The translations under genes and the position numbers were made by a program. DNA of 22,500 nt from Bigelowiella natans CCMP2755 (Eukaryota; Cercozoa; Chlorarachniophyceae), in contig ADNK01002061.1 in NCBI GenBank assembly GCA_000320545.1, positions 1-22,500 on the forward strand, in the 5' to 3' direction. A model generated the notes under the pieces. The model was given only the letters and a program-made list of their open reading frames with translations, was not told the origin of the DNA and made no database searches. Of this stretch, positions 1 to 7,932 are shown one piece after another; the first letter of the stretch is position 1, and every line of letters starts with the position of its first letter.

Positions 1-111
1 GTCATTAAATGATAGGAAGCTCACGCTTATGATCGATAGAGGACGGGGGAGGAGGAGGAGGGAGGGGAGGAGGAAAGGGGGCCTCCAATACAACACAGCG
101 GCCTCAACTAC

Positions 112-233
112 ATGTCCTTTGCTCGGAATTATCCTTACCCCCACCCCCACCCTTCGGCGGCAGCTTTAGGCCGGAGCAACTTCGAGAGTAACGCAGCAGC
201 ACTGCGAGTGGGAGGACACGGCGGGGAAGGACC

Positions 234-264
<31 letters not shown>

Positions 265-624
265 CTATTCCACCGCACAGGGGGGGGGGGCACAGCTGCA
301 GACGAGCAAAAGCAAGATGATAAAGCGGCAAATGCGAATAGCGCCGCCACCCCTCACGTAGTCCACAATCACTATTTCGGGGTAGCACCGCCATCACATG
401 CCACCGGGCGTGAAGGAGGGGAGGGGGGGGGGGGGAGACCAGCTGCGCCTGATCGTAGTGACGGTGCGGGTGCCGTGCACAAAGACGGTTCCGCCAAAGC
501 AAAGAATGAGGTCAATGACGATGTCAAGGAGACCGAGAAACTTGGAAGAGGCCCAAGAAGAGACGTCGATGCCTCGGAGTTGAGGAAGTGGATCGGCGTC
601 TATAACTCCAACGGGTGGGGATAA
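112..624 (+). CDS. Low-complexity Gln/Gly/His-rich protein or terminal exon, function unknown
   Basis: An open frame runs from about position 40 (the preceding in-frame stop is TAG at 37-39) to a TAA after codon 170, counted from the ATG at 112. The product starts with a His/Pro-rich stretch, carries nine Gln residues encoded by a CAG repeat, two Gly runs encoded by poly-G tracts, a short HVVHNHYFGV segment, and an acidic/basic C-terminal third ending SELRKWIGVYNSNGWG. I recognise no family. An AG at 97-98 (acacag before cggcct) could be a splice acceptor, so this may be the last exon of a gene that starts left of the window. The GG followed by gtgggg near 615 could instead be a donor, and then the coding continues. 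The complex C-terminal third looks more gene-like than the simple repeats do. Confidence 0.42.
235..262 (+). repeat. (CAG)n microsatellite inside the coding frame
   Basis: About nine uninterrupted CAG units give the poly-Gln tract of the 112-624 frame. Two poly-G runs follow at 280-290 (11 G) and 423-435 (13 G). All three are likely to vary in length, and a change in either G-run would shift the frame. Confidence 0.9.
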
Positions 625-695
625 CATTGTGCATGTGTATTCTGTCTCTGCACGCGCCAGATTGTGATGATAATGGCGATGATGATGATGGTGAC

Positions 696-726
<31 letters not shown>

Positions 727-1777
727 GTGGTGGTGATAGCACGTTGGGCGTCGGCGTTACTGTGCGCCGAATTAGAGAATATACCAGGAGCGAGATCTCT
801 TCTCCTTCGAGTCTATCGGAGTTGTTTTGGTTGTGGGGGTATTGCGGGTGTTGTTGCTGCTGCTGTCGTTGTTGATGCTGTAGGCGATGTTGGAGTGTGG
901 TGATAGTAAATGTGCACACACAAGTGTCGGTCTTATCGTTCTCAATTCTACGAAGTCGTAATCACTAAGGCTGCCTGTATTTCGTATCGATCTCTCTTTT
1001 TTGCAGAGAGGAGGGGGGGCAAAGCGGCGAGGGCAAAGGTGATAATATGCAGAGGATAGAGAGGATGAATAATTGTTAGTGTTGATGATGATGATGATGA
1101 TGGTGATGGTGTAAATAAACTACTTCGTCACTGGAAGTAACACCATCGAAATTCCGACTTACTCCTCCAAAAACCCCTTTGCCCCAAGAACCAACGCCGT
1201 GCCATCACCCATTACTCATTGAGAAAGTGAGTTCCTCTGATGATGATTACATGACGATGATAAAGGTGAGCATGCCGGAATGACGCTTCGAGACGCTTAT
1301 GAGAAGCATACGACTGGGGCCATCCCGAGAGGTATTAGCGACTATGCGTTGGCTGGCAGCATTTTCAAACAAGAGAGAAAATCGGTGGTTTTCGTTCTGC
1401 GACGAGGCCACAGGACATGGCACGTCGTTGTTGTGTTAGAGATGAATAACCGCGATTTAGAGGGGTACTGCAAGTATTGGAATGGCCACGAGCGAATGCA
1501 TCGATCCTTTGATCGAGCGAGCTCATCGATGTTTTCACTCAAAAAGCCCATCGATATGCTCGCTCTCGAGCTTTCGAGATTATTATTCCTTTCGATTTTT
1601 TTTCTTTTTCTTTTTCCTTTTTGCTTTCCCCTCTAAATGGTTGCAGTGAGAAGAGGAGTTGGGTGACGTATTCTATGCATCTTCGCTCGATTTTTATATG
1701 GCCTTGTACAAAACTGCCTGGCCGGCTGTTTAAGTGTATTGCATGTTATTTAAGTTATTGTATCACGCTTGAAACTT

Positions 1778-1782
<5 letters not shown>

Positions 1783-1820
<38 letters not shown>
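1783..1820. repeat. (TG)n microsatellite
   Basis: About 19 TG units. An (AT)n tract of about 14 units lies 135 bases further on at 1955-1982. Confidence 0.95.
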
Positions 1821-1823
<3 letters not shown>

Positions 1824-1951
1824 CTTTGCATCAGCCGACGAGAAGCATCACCAGGACAACGAGACAACGAATAACAGTCTTAGCGGCACCATAAACACAA
1901 GGATCGGTCAGTCATTGTTTTCAGCCTGAAAAAGAGGATTGAATCAAATAC

Positions 1952-1982
<31 letters not shown>

Positions 1983-2282
1983 TACTATTTTGCGGAAAGG
2001 CCGTGTCAAACCTCTCGCACACAGAGAGCATGTTCTCTTCGTAATTGAGCCCTCTGATAGAAGTAATAGTAGAAGTGGAGGTAGTGGTAGTGGACCTAGC
2101 GGTTGCTGCACAAGCCGTCCACAACAGCACAAGAAACGCGGCGCGGCGATCAAGCTAACTTTCCGATTCGTGTGTGTTGTGTTAGGGCTTCGCTACGCCC
2201 CGGACAAGTTGAAGGAGATCCGAAGTAGCCGCAACAAAGAGCCGAGGCTGCGGTCTATGTTCTTGTAGTAGCAGCACATGTA

Positions 2283-2319
2283 GAAGAAGAAGAAGAAGAA
2301 GAAGAAGAAGAAGAAGAAG
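2283..2319. repeat. (GAA)n microsatellite, purine tract
   Basis: About twelve GAA units on the plus strand. It is a pure purine run and therefore a possible triplex-forming tract. Confidence 0.9.
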
Positions 2320-3135
2320 GCGCATGGTAGTACGTGCGTACGTCGAAATAGAAAGCAACGGCACTGTATGATTTCTGTCATAGTAGCATTGTTTTCTTTG
2401 ATTCGAGGACGCTGTGCTAGTGATACATGTGCACCCGCACGCGCCAATCTAGCAATTACAGCAGCACACTACACACTTATGCACTGCTTGCAAATTTGTC
2501 GCCGTCGCGCGTTGTGGTGTAACCTGCGCGGCGCCGCACTGCTGCGATGCTGTATATGCATGTTGCTTGTCGCGCAAAAGCTACATGAATAAGCCTGGAT
2601 TGCAATGAGTCGTATGATACAATGCGCATACGTAGCTAGGCTGGCAGCGCTATGTGCATCTAGCTAGCAGATGTCTAGATCTAGTAGATGTGCTATGGAT
2701 GGGCAATAATTGAACATGGGTCTCAGGCTATATATGATGCAGGCAATGTTCTAGTGTTGGAACAACACATGCGCGTACCGTTAGACATGTGCAACTTAAT
2801 CATCATCTAGAAAGCGTTGCTATTCTGTGATATGTCATTAGCGCTGTTATGTAGTTAAGCTATTGCTACGACAAGCAATATATGGCACACATGAATGCAT
2901 GTAAGTACATGTGAGTGCTGTTGTTTGGCACACGTGTAGCTATAGGTACATGTGAAGTATGTGATATACACATGTAGTAGACGGAATACACGTATAGGGA
3001 CATTAATGTCCATATATTCTTCATTGTGCATGCTTCATGCAGCGCATGATGGCGTCACATTGCACGATCCGACCAGCCACGTATGTGCAGCAATACAATA
3101 AGCCTGTCAGCACACGTAGCGTCCCGCACGATTAT

Positions 3136-3149
3136 CGCGATCGATCGCG
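3136..3149. repeat. 14-bp perfect palindrome CGCGATCGATCGCG
   Basis: This stretch reads identically on both strands. It lies inside the CTAG-rich island beside the 3' end of the minus-strand membrane-protein gene. No function is evident. Confidence 0.8.
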
Positions 3150-3341
3150 CGGTAGCAGGTCATTGCTATTGACGGTGAAAGTCAAAGTATAGGCAGTGTA
3201 TAACTAGAGAAGCTAAGCTAGCTATATTGCATATTATCTGCTGGTTTGATGATGGTGTGGCAAATTGTGCGCAAATAAAATGAACATGTAGGTTGTTGCT
3301 CGTCTATCATAAGTTTTAATAATAATCAACCATTTATGCTG

Positions 3342-4109
3342 CTAAGGCCTCAGTAGATCCACGGTAAATTGAGAGTCGGAGTCACCTCCATTACTATCGT
3401 TGTCATCACCGCCGCTGACGCTACCATACATGTCCTTTTTCTTAGAATTTGATGGGTACAGAATGCCTTCCGCATGGTAAATCTCGTACGCAGCGTACAT
3501 GAGGGCGGCGAGCATTACAGCGGAGCAAGATATCATCTCAATGCGGAGGTCCTTTCCAACCGTCGACTGTGGGGAGAAGATCGAGTTATAAATACGCGTG
3601 AAAACAATCGATCTCAATTGCCGTCATCATCATCATCATCGTCCATGATTACTCCTGCATGTTTTGTCGGCAAAGAACGTCTGTGGTTGATGATGATGGG
3701 GACGACTCGTGATATTCAACTAATTGGCGAGGGGGCACAAGATGCGAGATCGTCACCGCTTCTAAGCCTCTGCGCGACAAGCCTCCATCTCACGATACGT
3801 GTTACATATGTAAATATACCTTACAGGTCTCCTCACACTCAAGATCCGTCATCTCCCCTGTGCAGAAGTTGTTTTCTCGCCAAGTTTTGGTAGCGTTCCC
3901 ACATCGGGATGCGGCGTATTCCTGATAAACACATCGCCGGCAAGTCAGCAACGTCGCGTATTGCTACTTCTACGACGGCAATATGATATGATATGATATG
4001 ATATGATATATATATATACTGGAGGTTGCTCGCTTGTTTTTAAAAGCATCTTCGTCGCAACACAGATGCATTTAAATAGCAGTTCAAATTCACATGTTAA
4101 TATATTATA

Positions 4110-4147
<38 letters not shown>

Positions 4148-4818
4148 TGTGTATATGTACTATGGGGAGAGAGACGGCATCGTAATATTGACGACTATAA
4201 AGGTCATCGTTGAACGTACATTTTCGAACGAGCCCTCCAGCGTCCCAAGGGTTACGTATAAAAACTCAAATATAGCAATCAACACCAGCCCTGCATCGGA
4301 GCGGCAAAAGACGGGGGGAGGGGGGGGGAGGGTGAAAAGAGAATGTTAGTGCATTCGTGTTTATTCAGGTCATATTATGGGTACTCACATAAAACAAAGG
4401 AAGTAGTAGGAAAACACAGTTTCAATACTCTCCGTCACCATCCTTTAACGGGGACAGCTGCAACGATGCCGAGCGAAGGCGGTGGGCGCATGGACGATGT
4501 TACCCGCAACGAGCAACATGCGGAACGCACATGCTGCTCAAAGTGTAAAAAACCCACTCATTGATATTGCTTACCGATCTTGAAAAGGTAGACCAGAATA
4601 TTTCCAAGCCGCACACCGGGGAATGTCCCCACTACACCCCCGAATGAAGCTGACGAAACGGGGCGAACATCAAACGGAATCATCAGCAATGATAATATCG
4701 AAGTGCAAGTGCAAAGCCATCCCGAGTACGGACGTTCAGGAGGGCATGCTTTCAAGTAAATTGCTACTCTGTAGTACCTACAATCAGCAGACTGCACACC
4801 AGATTTAGAAACCAGTCT

Positions 4819-4884
<66 letters not shown>

Positions 4885-4885
4885 T

Positions 4886-4936
<51 letters not shown>

Positions 4937-4974
4937 TGTGAATATAATTGTCGCCATTATCTGGTGTAATACTG

Positions 4975-5009
<35 letters not shown>

Positions 5010-5452
5010 GGCGAGAGCACCTGAGCAACGAATATGATCAGTGACAAAGAAGCCCATAAAGTTAAAATTCCTATTATTCTTATTGTATCCGCAGCATCCT
5101 TCTGATCCAGACCCCAGTTAGTCTTTCGATTGTACTTCATTTGCGCTACTGTTTCGTCGCTTCCTGCATTCCTCGTACCACCCCTCTTCTTATTATTCTT
5201 GCTTCCACTTCTTAAGAGCATCTGCTTGAGATCCTGATGAGACGATGGAGAGCGGATATCTTGCTTCTTAACACCATCACGGTGATGAAAGGAACCGTAG
5301 GAAGAAGACGTCGTGAGACGACGATTGCTTGTACTATTTCTACTCTCGCTTTTGCGGTGTTGATGACGGTTTTTGCCATTTGTTGGTGTAATGGGGTTTG
5401 AGTGGGTGGCGAAGTTCCTACTCTTCGCTTCGCTCTGCCCTCGGTTACTCAT
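3342..5452 (-). CDS. Probable multi-pass membrane protein, family unknown, gene model partial
   Basis: Exons read on the minus strand: 5021-5452 (ATG at 5452, good CACC context), 4575-4791, one starting at 4536, 3820-3921, and 3342-3566 with the TAG. Phases agree for the first three (0, then 1, then 1) and for the last two (0, 0). The link between 4504 and 3921 is unresolved. Residues 1-120 are Ser/Arg/Lys-rich and look cytosolic. A hydrophobic segment follows at about 124-142 (IRIIGILTLWASLSLIIF). Exon 2 adds a second hydrophobic stretch (WLCTCTSILSLLMIPF) and NILVYLFKI, which continues into AACAFRMLLVA. The fourth exon is Cys-rich with an NAT glycosylation site. The last exon has a membrane segment (ISCSAVMLAALMYAAYEIY) and an acidic, Ser/Gly-rich tail. 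An in-frame TGA near 4435 and AATAAA near 4360 leave room for two genes instead. The exon at 3820-3921 could also start at 3963. I recognise no family. Confidence 0.5.
3981..4144. repeat. (ATATG)n and (TA)n microsatellites in an intron or gap
   Basis: A pentamer ATATG repeat of about five units at 3981-4005 runs into (AT)n. A longer (TA)n lies at about 4112-4144. Both fall in the unresolved part of the minus-strand membrane-protein gene. Confidence 0.85.
4823..5008. repeat. Compound (AT)n-(GT)n plus (CAT)n microsatellites inside an intron
   Basis: About 21 AT units (4823-4865) are followed directly by an interrupted GT tract (4866-4935), then (CAT)n at about 4977-5008. All lie in the first intron of the minus-strand membrane-protein gene, between the donor at 5020 and the acceptor at 4792. 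Confidence 0.92.
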
Positions 5453-5927
5453 GGTGGAGAACTTATAAGCGTAATTGCAGCATTGAAGGCTCCATAGGAC
5501 CACGCCCCTCTCCTCCTTATGTGCTCTTTCGGAAAGCTGATCTTGCGACAAGGAAAAACCAACATTTATGAAGAAATCGCAACCAATTCATACCCTGCTT
5601 TTATCTCAGAAATCAGGGCCTTTCCGGACGTGATTTTTGAAATTCAGCGCCAAAATGTTAATAAAACCCCAAACGTACCGGTAACATGTGCCGGAAAATG
5701 CTCGCACAAGGAAAAACTTCTCGCGGAAGTTTCGAAGAACAGAGGACTATTTTTGTGAGATAGTAGGGAAATGACCTGCGTTTATGTTAAGAGACTTAAT
5801 TTCAAAAGCCAAATATTCGAACACAGCCATGGATTTTGCTTCATGAACTCGGAAGAGCGGAGGATGTCCGCGAATGCGCAGTGTGGGTTGTTGTTTGCGA
5901 ATAGAAGAATCAGCGAACACAAGGACT
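5453..5927. other. Upstream gap of the membrane-protein gene, ending at the tRNA array
   Basis: This 475-base stretch separates the minus-strand start at 5452 from the first tRNA. Open frames of 60-80 codons occur on both strands (for example 5519-5758 plus), but none has a recognisable domain or a splice partner. It probably holds the membrane-protein promoter and the Pol III upstream region. I see no clear TATA box. Confidence 0.5.
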
Positions 5928-6000
5928 GTTCCCATAGTGTAAAGGTTTATCACATTGGACTTTGAATCCGAAGATCGCCGTTCGATTCGGCGTGGGAACT
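5928..6000 (+). tRNA. tRNA-Gln (anticodon TTG)
   Basis: This 73-nt cloverleaf has acceptor stem GTTCCCA/TGGGAAC, discriminator T at 6000, anticodon stem TTGGA/TCCGA around loop CTTTGAA (anticodon at 5962-5964), and a T-arm whose GTTCGATTC loop region matches a B-box. It reads CAA. No CCA is encoded, as expected for a nuclear gene. It is the first gene of the six-gene array and opens a 148-bp module repeated at 6160-6307. Confidence 0.96.
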
Positions 6001-6005
6001 GCTTT

Positions 6006-6075
6006 GGCCTCACCAGCGGAACTGGCGCTGTGGCTTCGAACCACGGTTGGGAGGGTTCAACTCCCTCTGGGGCTT
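6006..6075 (+). tRNA. tRNA-Arg (anticodon TCG)
   Basis: This 70-nt cloverleaf has acceptor GGCCTCA/TGGGGCT with two G-U pairs, D-stem AGCG/CGCT, loop CTTCGAA on stem TGTGG/CCACG (anticodon 6036-6038), and T-stem GAGGG/CCCTC. It reads CGA. The D-arm and anticodon arm abut without a clear base 26, so the gene is slightly short. It starts 5 nt after tRNA-Gln with no T-run between them. Confidence 0.92.
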
Positions 6076-6085
6076 CTTCATCTTC

Positions 6086-6158
6086 GGCTTTATGGTCCAG
6101 TTGGTACGGATACCCCGCTGTCTACGGGGAGACCTCGGTTCAAATCCGAGTAAAGTCG
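6086..6158 (+). tRNA. tRNA-Asp (anticodon GTC)
   Basis: This 73-nt cloverleaf has acceptor GGCTTTA/TAAAGTC, D-stem GTCC/GGAT, anticodon stem CCCCG/CGGGG with loop CTGTCTA (anticodon 6120-6122), T-stem CTCGG/CCGAG and discriminator G. It starts 10 nt after tRNA-Arg(TCG) and ends 1 nt before the next tRNA-Gln. It is the only member between the two Gln-Arg modules. Confidence 0.96.
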
Positions 6159-6159
6159 T

Positions 6160-6232
6160 GTTCCCATGGTGTAAAGGTTTATCACATTGGACTCTGAATC
6201 CGAAGATCGCCGTTCGATTCGGCGTGGGAACT
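6160..6232 (+). tRNA. tRNA-Gln (anticodon CTG)
   Basis: This gene matches the first tRNA-Gln except at two bases: position 9 (G at 6168 against A at 5936) and the wobble base 34 (C at 6194 against T at 5962). The change converts TTG to CTG, so it reads CAG. The acceptor and T-arm are unchanged. It begins only 1 nt after tRNA-Asp. Confidence 0.96.
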
Positions 6233-6237
6233 GCTTT

Positions 6238-6307
6238 GGCCTCACCAGCGGAACTGGCGCTGTGGCTTCTAACCACGGTTGGGAGGGTTCAACTCCCTCT
6301 GGGGCTT
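6238..6307 (+). tRNA. tRNA-Arg (anticodon TCT)
   Basis: This gene differs from the Arg gene at 6006-6075 only at the third anticodon base (T at 6270 against G at 6038). That switches TCG to TCT and the codon read from CGA to AGA. Stems and the short 70-nt length are unchanged. It lies 5 nt after tRNA-Gln(CTG) and 10 nt before tRNA-Leu. Confidence 0.92.
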
Positions 6308-6317
6308 TAATATTTCA

Positions 6318-6402
6318 GCAAGCTTTCTCTAGTCTGGTCAATGAGGCGGCTCTTAAGAAGCCGTGCCGAGAGGCTTCGAGGGTTCGAATCCCTCAGCTTG
6401 CA
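6318..6402 (+). tRNA. tRNA-Leu (anticodon TAA)
   Basis: This 85-nt class II tRNA has acceptor GCAAGCT/AGCTTGC (7 perfect pairs), anticodon stem CGGCT/AGCCG with loop CTTAAGA (anticodon 6354-6356), a long variable arm (about TGCCGAGAGGCTTC) and T-stem GAGGG/CCCTC around TTCGAAT. It reads UUA. It is the last gene in the array and is followed directly by a T-run. Confidence 0.96.
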
Positions 6403-6407
6403 TTTTT
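6403..6407 (+). terminator. RNA polymerase III terminator (T5)
   Basis: Five T residues directly follow tRNA-Leu and a TTTT lies just downstream. This is the first run of four or more T on the plus strand after 5928, so one Pol III transcript could cover all six tRNAs. Confidence 0.75.
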
Positions 6408-7932
6408 GTTTTGTTGCCTTCTCTTGTGCCTTTTCTAAGTTCATTTGATACTGGTGTTTTTCTTTTGAAGCACAAACAGAGAACACTCATTTTACAAAAA
6501 TAAGACTCATTTGTGGAAGTCTTTCCAGGTCAAAGACATGTCACAACTACAGAACACAAAGGGTATTCTTTCACCGCATATGGTTGTGATTGGAAACTCA
6601 GCGCACATGTGCTAAAATGATGTTAACATGATAATAGACTAACTTATATGTTCTAAAACACTACTCCACATACGACACAGACGATGGCTTCTAGTTGCAT
6701 ATATGCGGCTCTACGGGTCAAATTGGTCTTGCATGCTACCGAACTATCTGAATGATGACATTATCAGCTCACATCCATCTTTTTGCAACATGCTTTCATT
6801 TTCTCTCGTTAGCATCTTCCGAAGCGAGATTACTGCTCACACTGAAGCAGTGTTCAATGAAAACATCATTGATGAGGGCTCTAAGTATTTACATATAAGC
6901 TACACACATCCCCCATAGCTGAAGAAATTTCAAGAATTGAAGATAAATTTTCGATGAAATTTCGACCTGATCCAGTTGATTTATGTTCAAAGAGCCGTTC
7001 GAGCTGTGGGGTGAAAAAAAAGCTACAGGAATAAATTTTTCTTCTCCCCCATAAATAAGGACTCTGATCAAGATAACAAACAACCTTGTAAGAAAGATAA
7101 AAAGTACGTTCTCAAGGAATTTGAAGCTGCTGTCACATTTTTTTCTTTCGCTTTGACGACTGTGACACTTACGATGATGATGACAGAACGGTCGAGAAAT
7201 TGACGATAAAGCTGCAGCTGTCTGAGAAAAGATTACATCAGGGGAATATCTTCGCTTCCGTTTGAATTTCTAATTCTTCTTTCTTTTGATCCGGTTTGTT
7301 GCCGCTTCTGCTACCATCCGATGGAGCCGAGGTTCCGAAGAAGAAGTCAAGAAATTTGCGGACAAAAAAAGAATTGTCGCTTAATGTGAAGCCGCAGATA
7401 TTTCAAATCTGCGACAACAGCATGTCATTGTCGGACAAATATGTAAAATTAACAGCGACATCTGACCGACATTGTCGCAAGAAAAAAATGAATTCAATAT
7501 ACCTTTCGTTTGCTTCCTTCACTGGTCAGTTCGGCATCTAGATAGAATTTATCGAAAACAAAGTCCTGACTTCCCCTGCGACAATGTGAAATGAGTTGTC
7601 GCAGTGATTATGTCCTCAGTATTTCACGGTACGAAAACTTTTCCGGGAGGAAAAAATCTATGCCATACTCCATCCGCTCGTTGCACACCGCGAACACGAA
7701 TCATGGGTAAGAACATCTGCGAGAACGGGGAAGGGAGGGGGAAAGAAAATGAAATTTGAAATGAAGAGAACGTGTGGTATTTGCACGCTGGCCAAACTGT
7801 CCAAAGGAAATGCGCGAGGTGCCACCACGAAACTTCGAAAAGCGCGATCATCATTTCACCACCGCTCTTTCTCGCAACCCAGTCACGCTCCTTCTCGCCG
7901 CGGCTGCAGCCCACTCGAGTACTCTTCCTCAA
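6408..7932. other. Long gene-poor interval between the tRNA array and GST
   Basis: This stretch is AT-rich with only short open frames (for example 6703-6918 and 7296-7541 on plus) that show no domain or matching splice sites. The most structured part is 7356-7604, listed separately. The last 160 bases are open in the GST frame from an ATG at 7774, so the GST start could lie there. I see no other gene. Confidence 0.55.
7356..7604. repeat. Cluster of TTGTCGC/GCGACAA motifs in both orientations
   Basis: Copies or near-copies occur at 7356-7365 (TTGCGGACAA), 7374-7380, 7409-7417 (CTGCGACAA), 7427-7438, 7472-7480 (TTGTCGCAA), 7576-7584 and 7596-7604. The last two form a perfect 9-bp inverted pair (CTGCGACAA / TTGTCGCAG) around 11 bases. 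A 7-bp inverted pair CGCAGAT/ATCTGCG lies at about 7393-7413. The cluster may be a binding-site array or the remains of a small inverted-repeat element. I cannot tell which. Confidence 0.55.

Larger units (their letters stand above)
625..3341. other. Long gene-free interval with microsatellites and a CTAG/CATG-rich island
   Basis: No frame here shows convincing coding character. It holds (GAT)n at about 665-730 and 1083-1103, a T-rich tract at about 1585-1625, (TG)n at 1783-1820, (AT)n at 1955-1982 and (GAA)n at 2283-2319. From about 2590 to 3340 the texture changes: microsatellites stop, and the sequence fills with short palindromic words (CTAG, GCATGC, TAGC, ACATGT) plus a 14-bp perfect palindrome at 3136-3149. 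It ends at the stop codon of the minus-strand gene, so the right part may be that gene's 3' UTR. Confidence 0.7.

Noticed and set aside
615-919. Frames with long Asp, Met or Ser runs
   Set aside because: They are translations of the (GAT)n microsatellite in different frames.
1280-1636. 118-codon plus frame
   Set aside because: It shows no domain, its C-terminal part is only a T-rich tract read as Phe/Leu, and it has no splice partner.
1621-2447. Several 60-110 codon frames
   Set aside because: Most of their length is (TG)n, (AT)n or (GAA)n repeat. The remaining parts look random.
4805-5020. Extension of the membrane-protein frame with Met, His-Thr and Ile-Tyr runs
   Set aside because: It is repeat translation inside an intron. 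A donor follows FVAQ at 5021.
5519-5758. 79-codon plus frame upstream of the tRNA array
   Set aside because: It shows no recognisable motif, starts inside the probable 5' region of the opposite gene, and has no supporting splice sites.
5928-6402. Organellar or bacterial origin of the tRNA cluster
   Set aside because: It lies among intron-rich nuclear-type genes, lacks encoded CCA, has B-box sequences, and tRNA-Gln resembles eukaryotic cytosolic tRNA-Gln.
5955-6438. Open frames over the tRNA array on both strands
   Set aside because: The sequence is fully explained by six tRNA cloverleaves. The repeated peptides only reflect the duplicated module.
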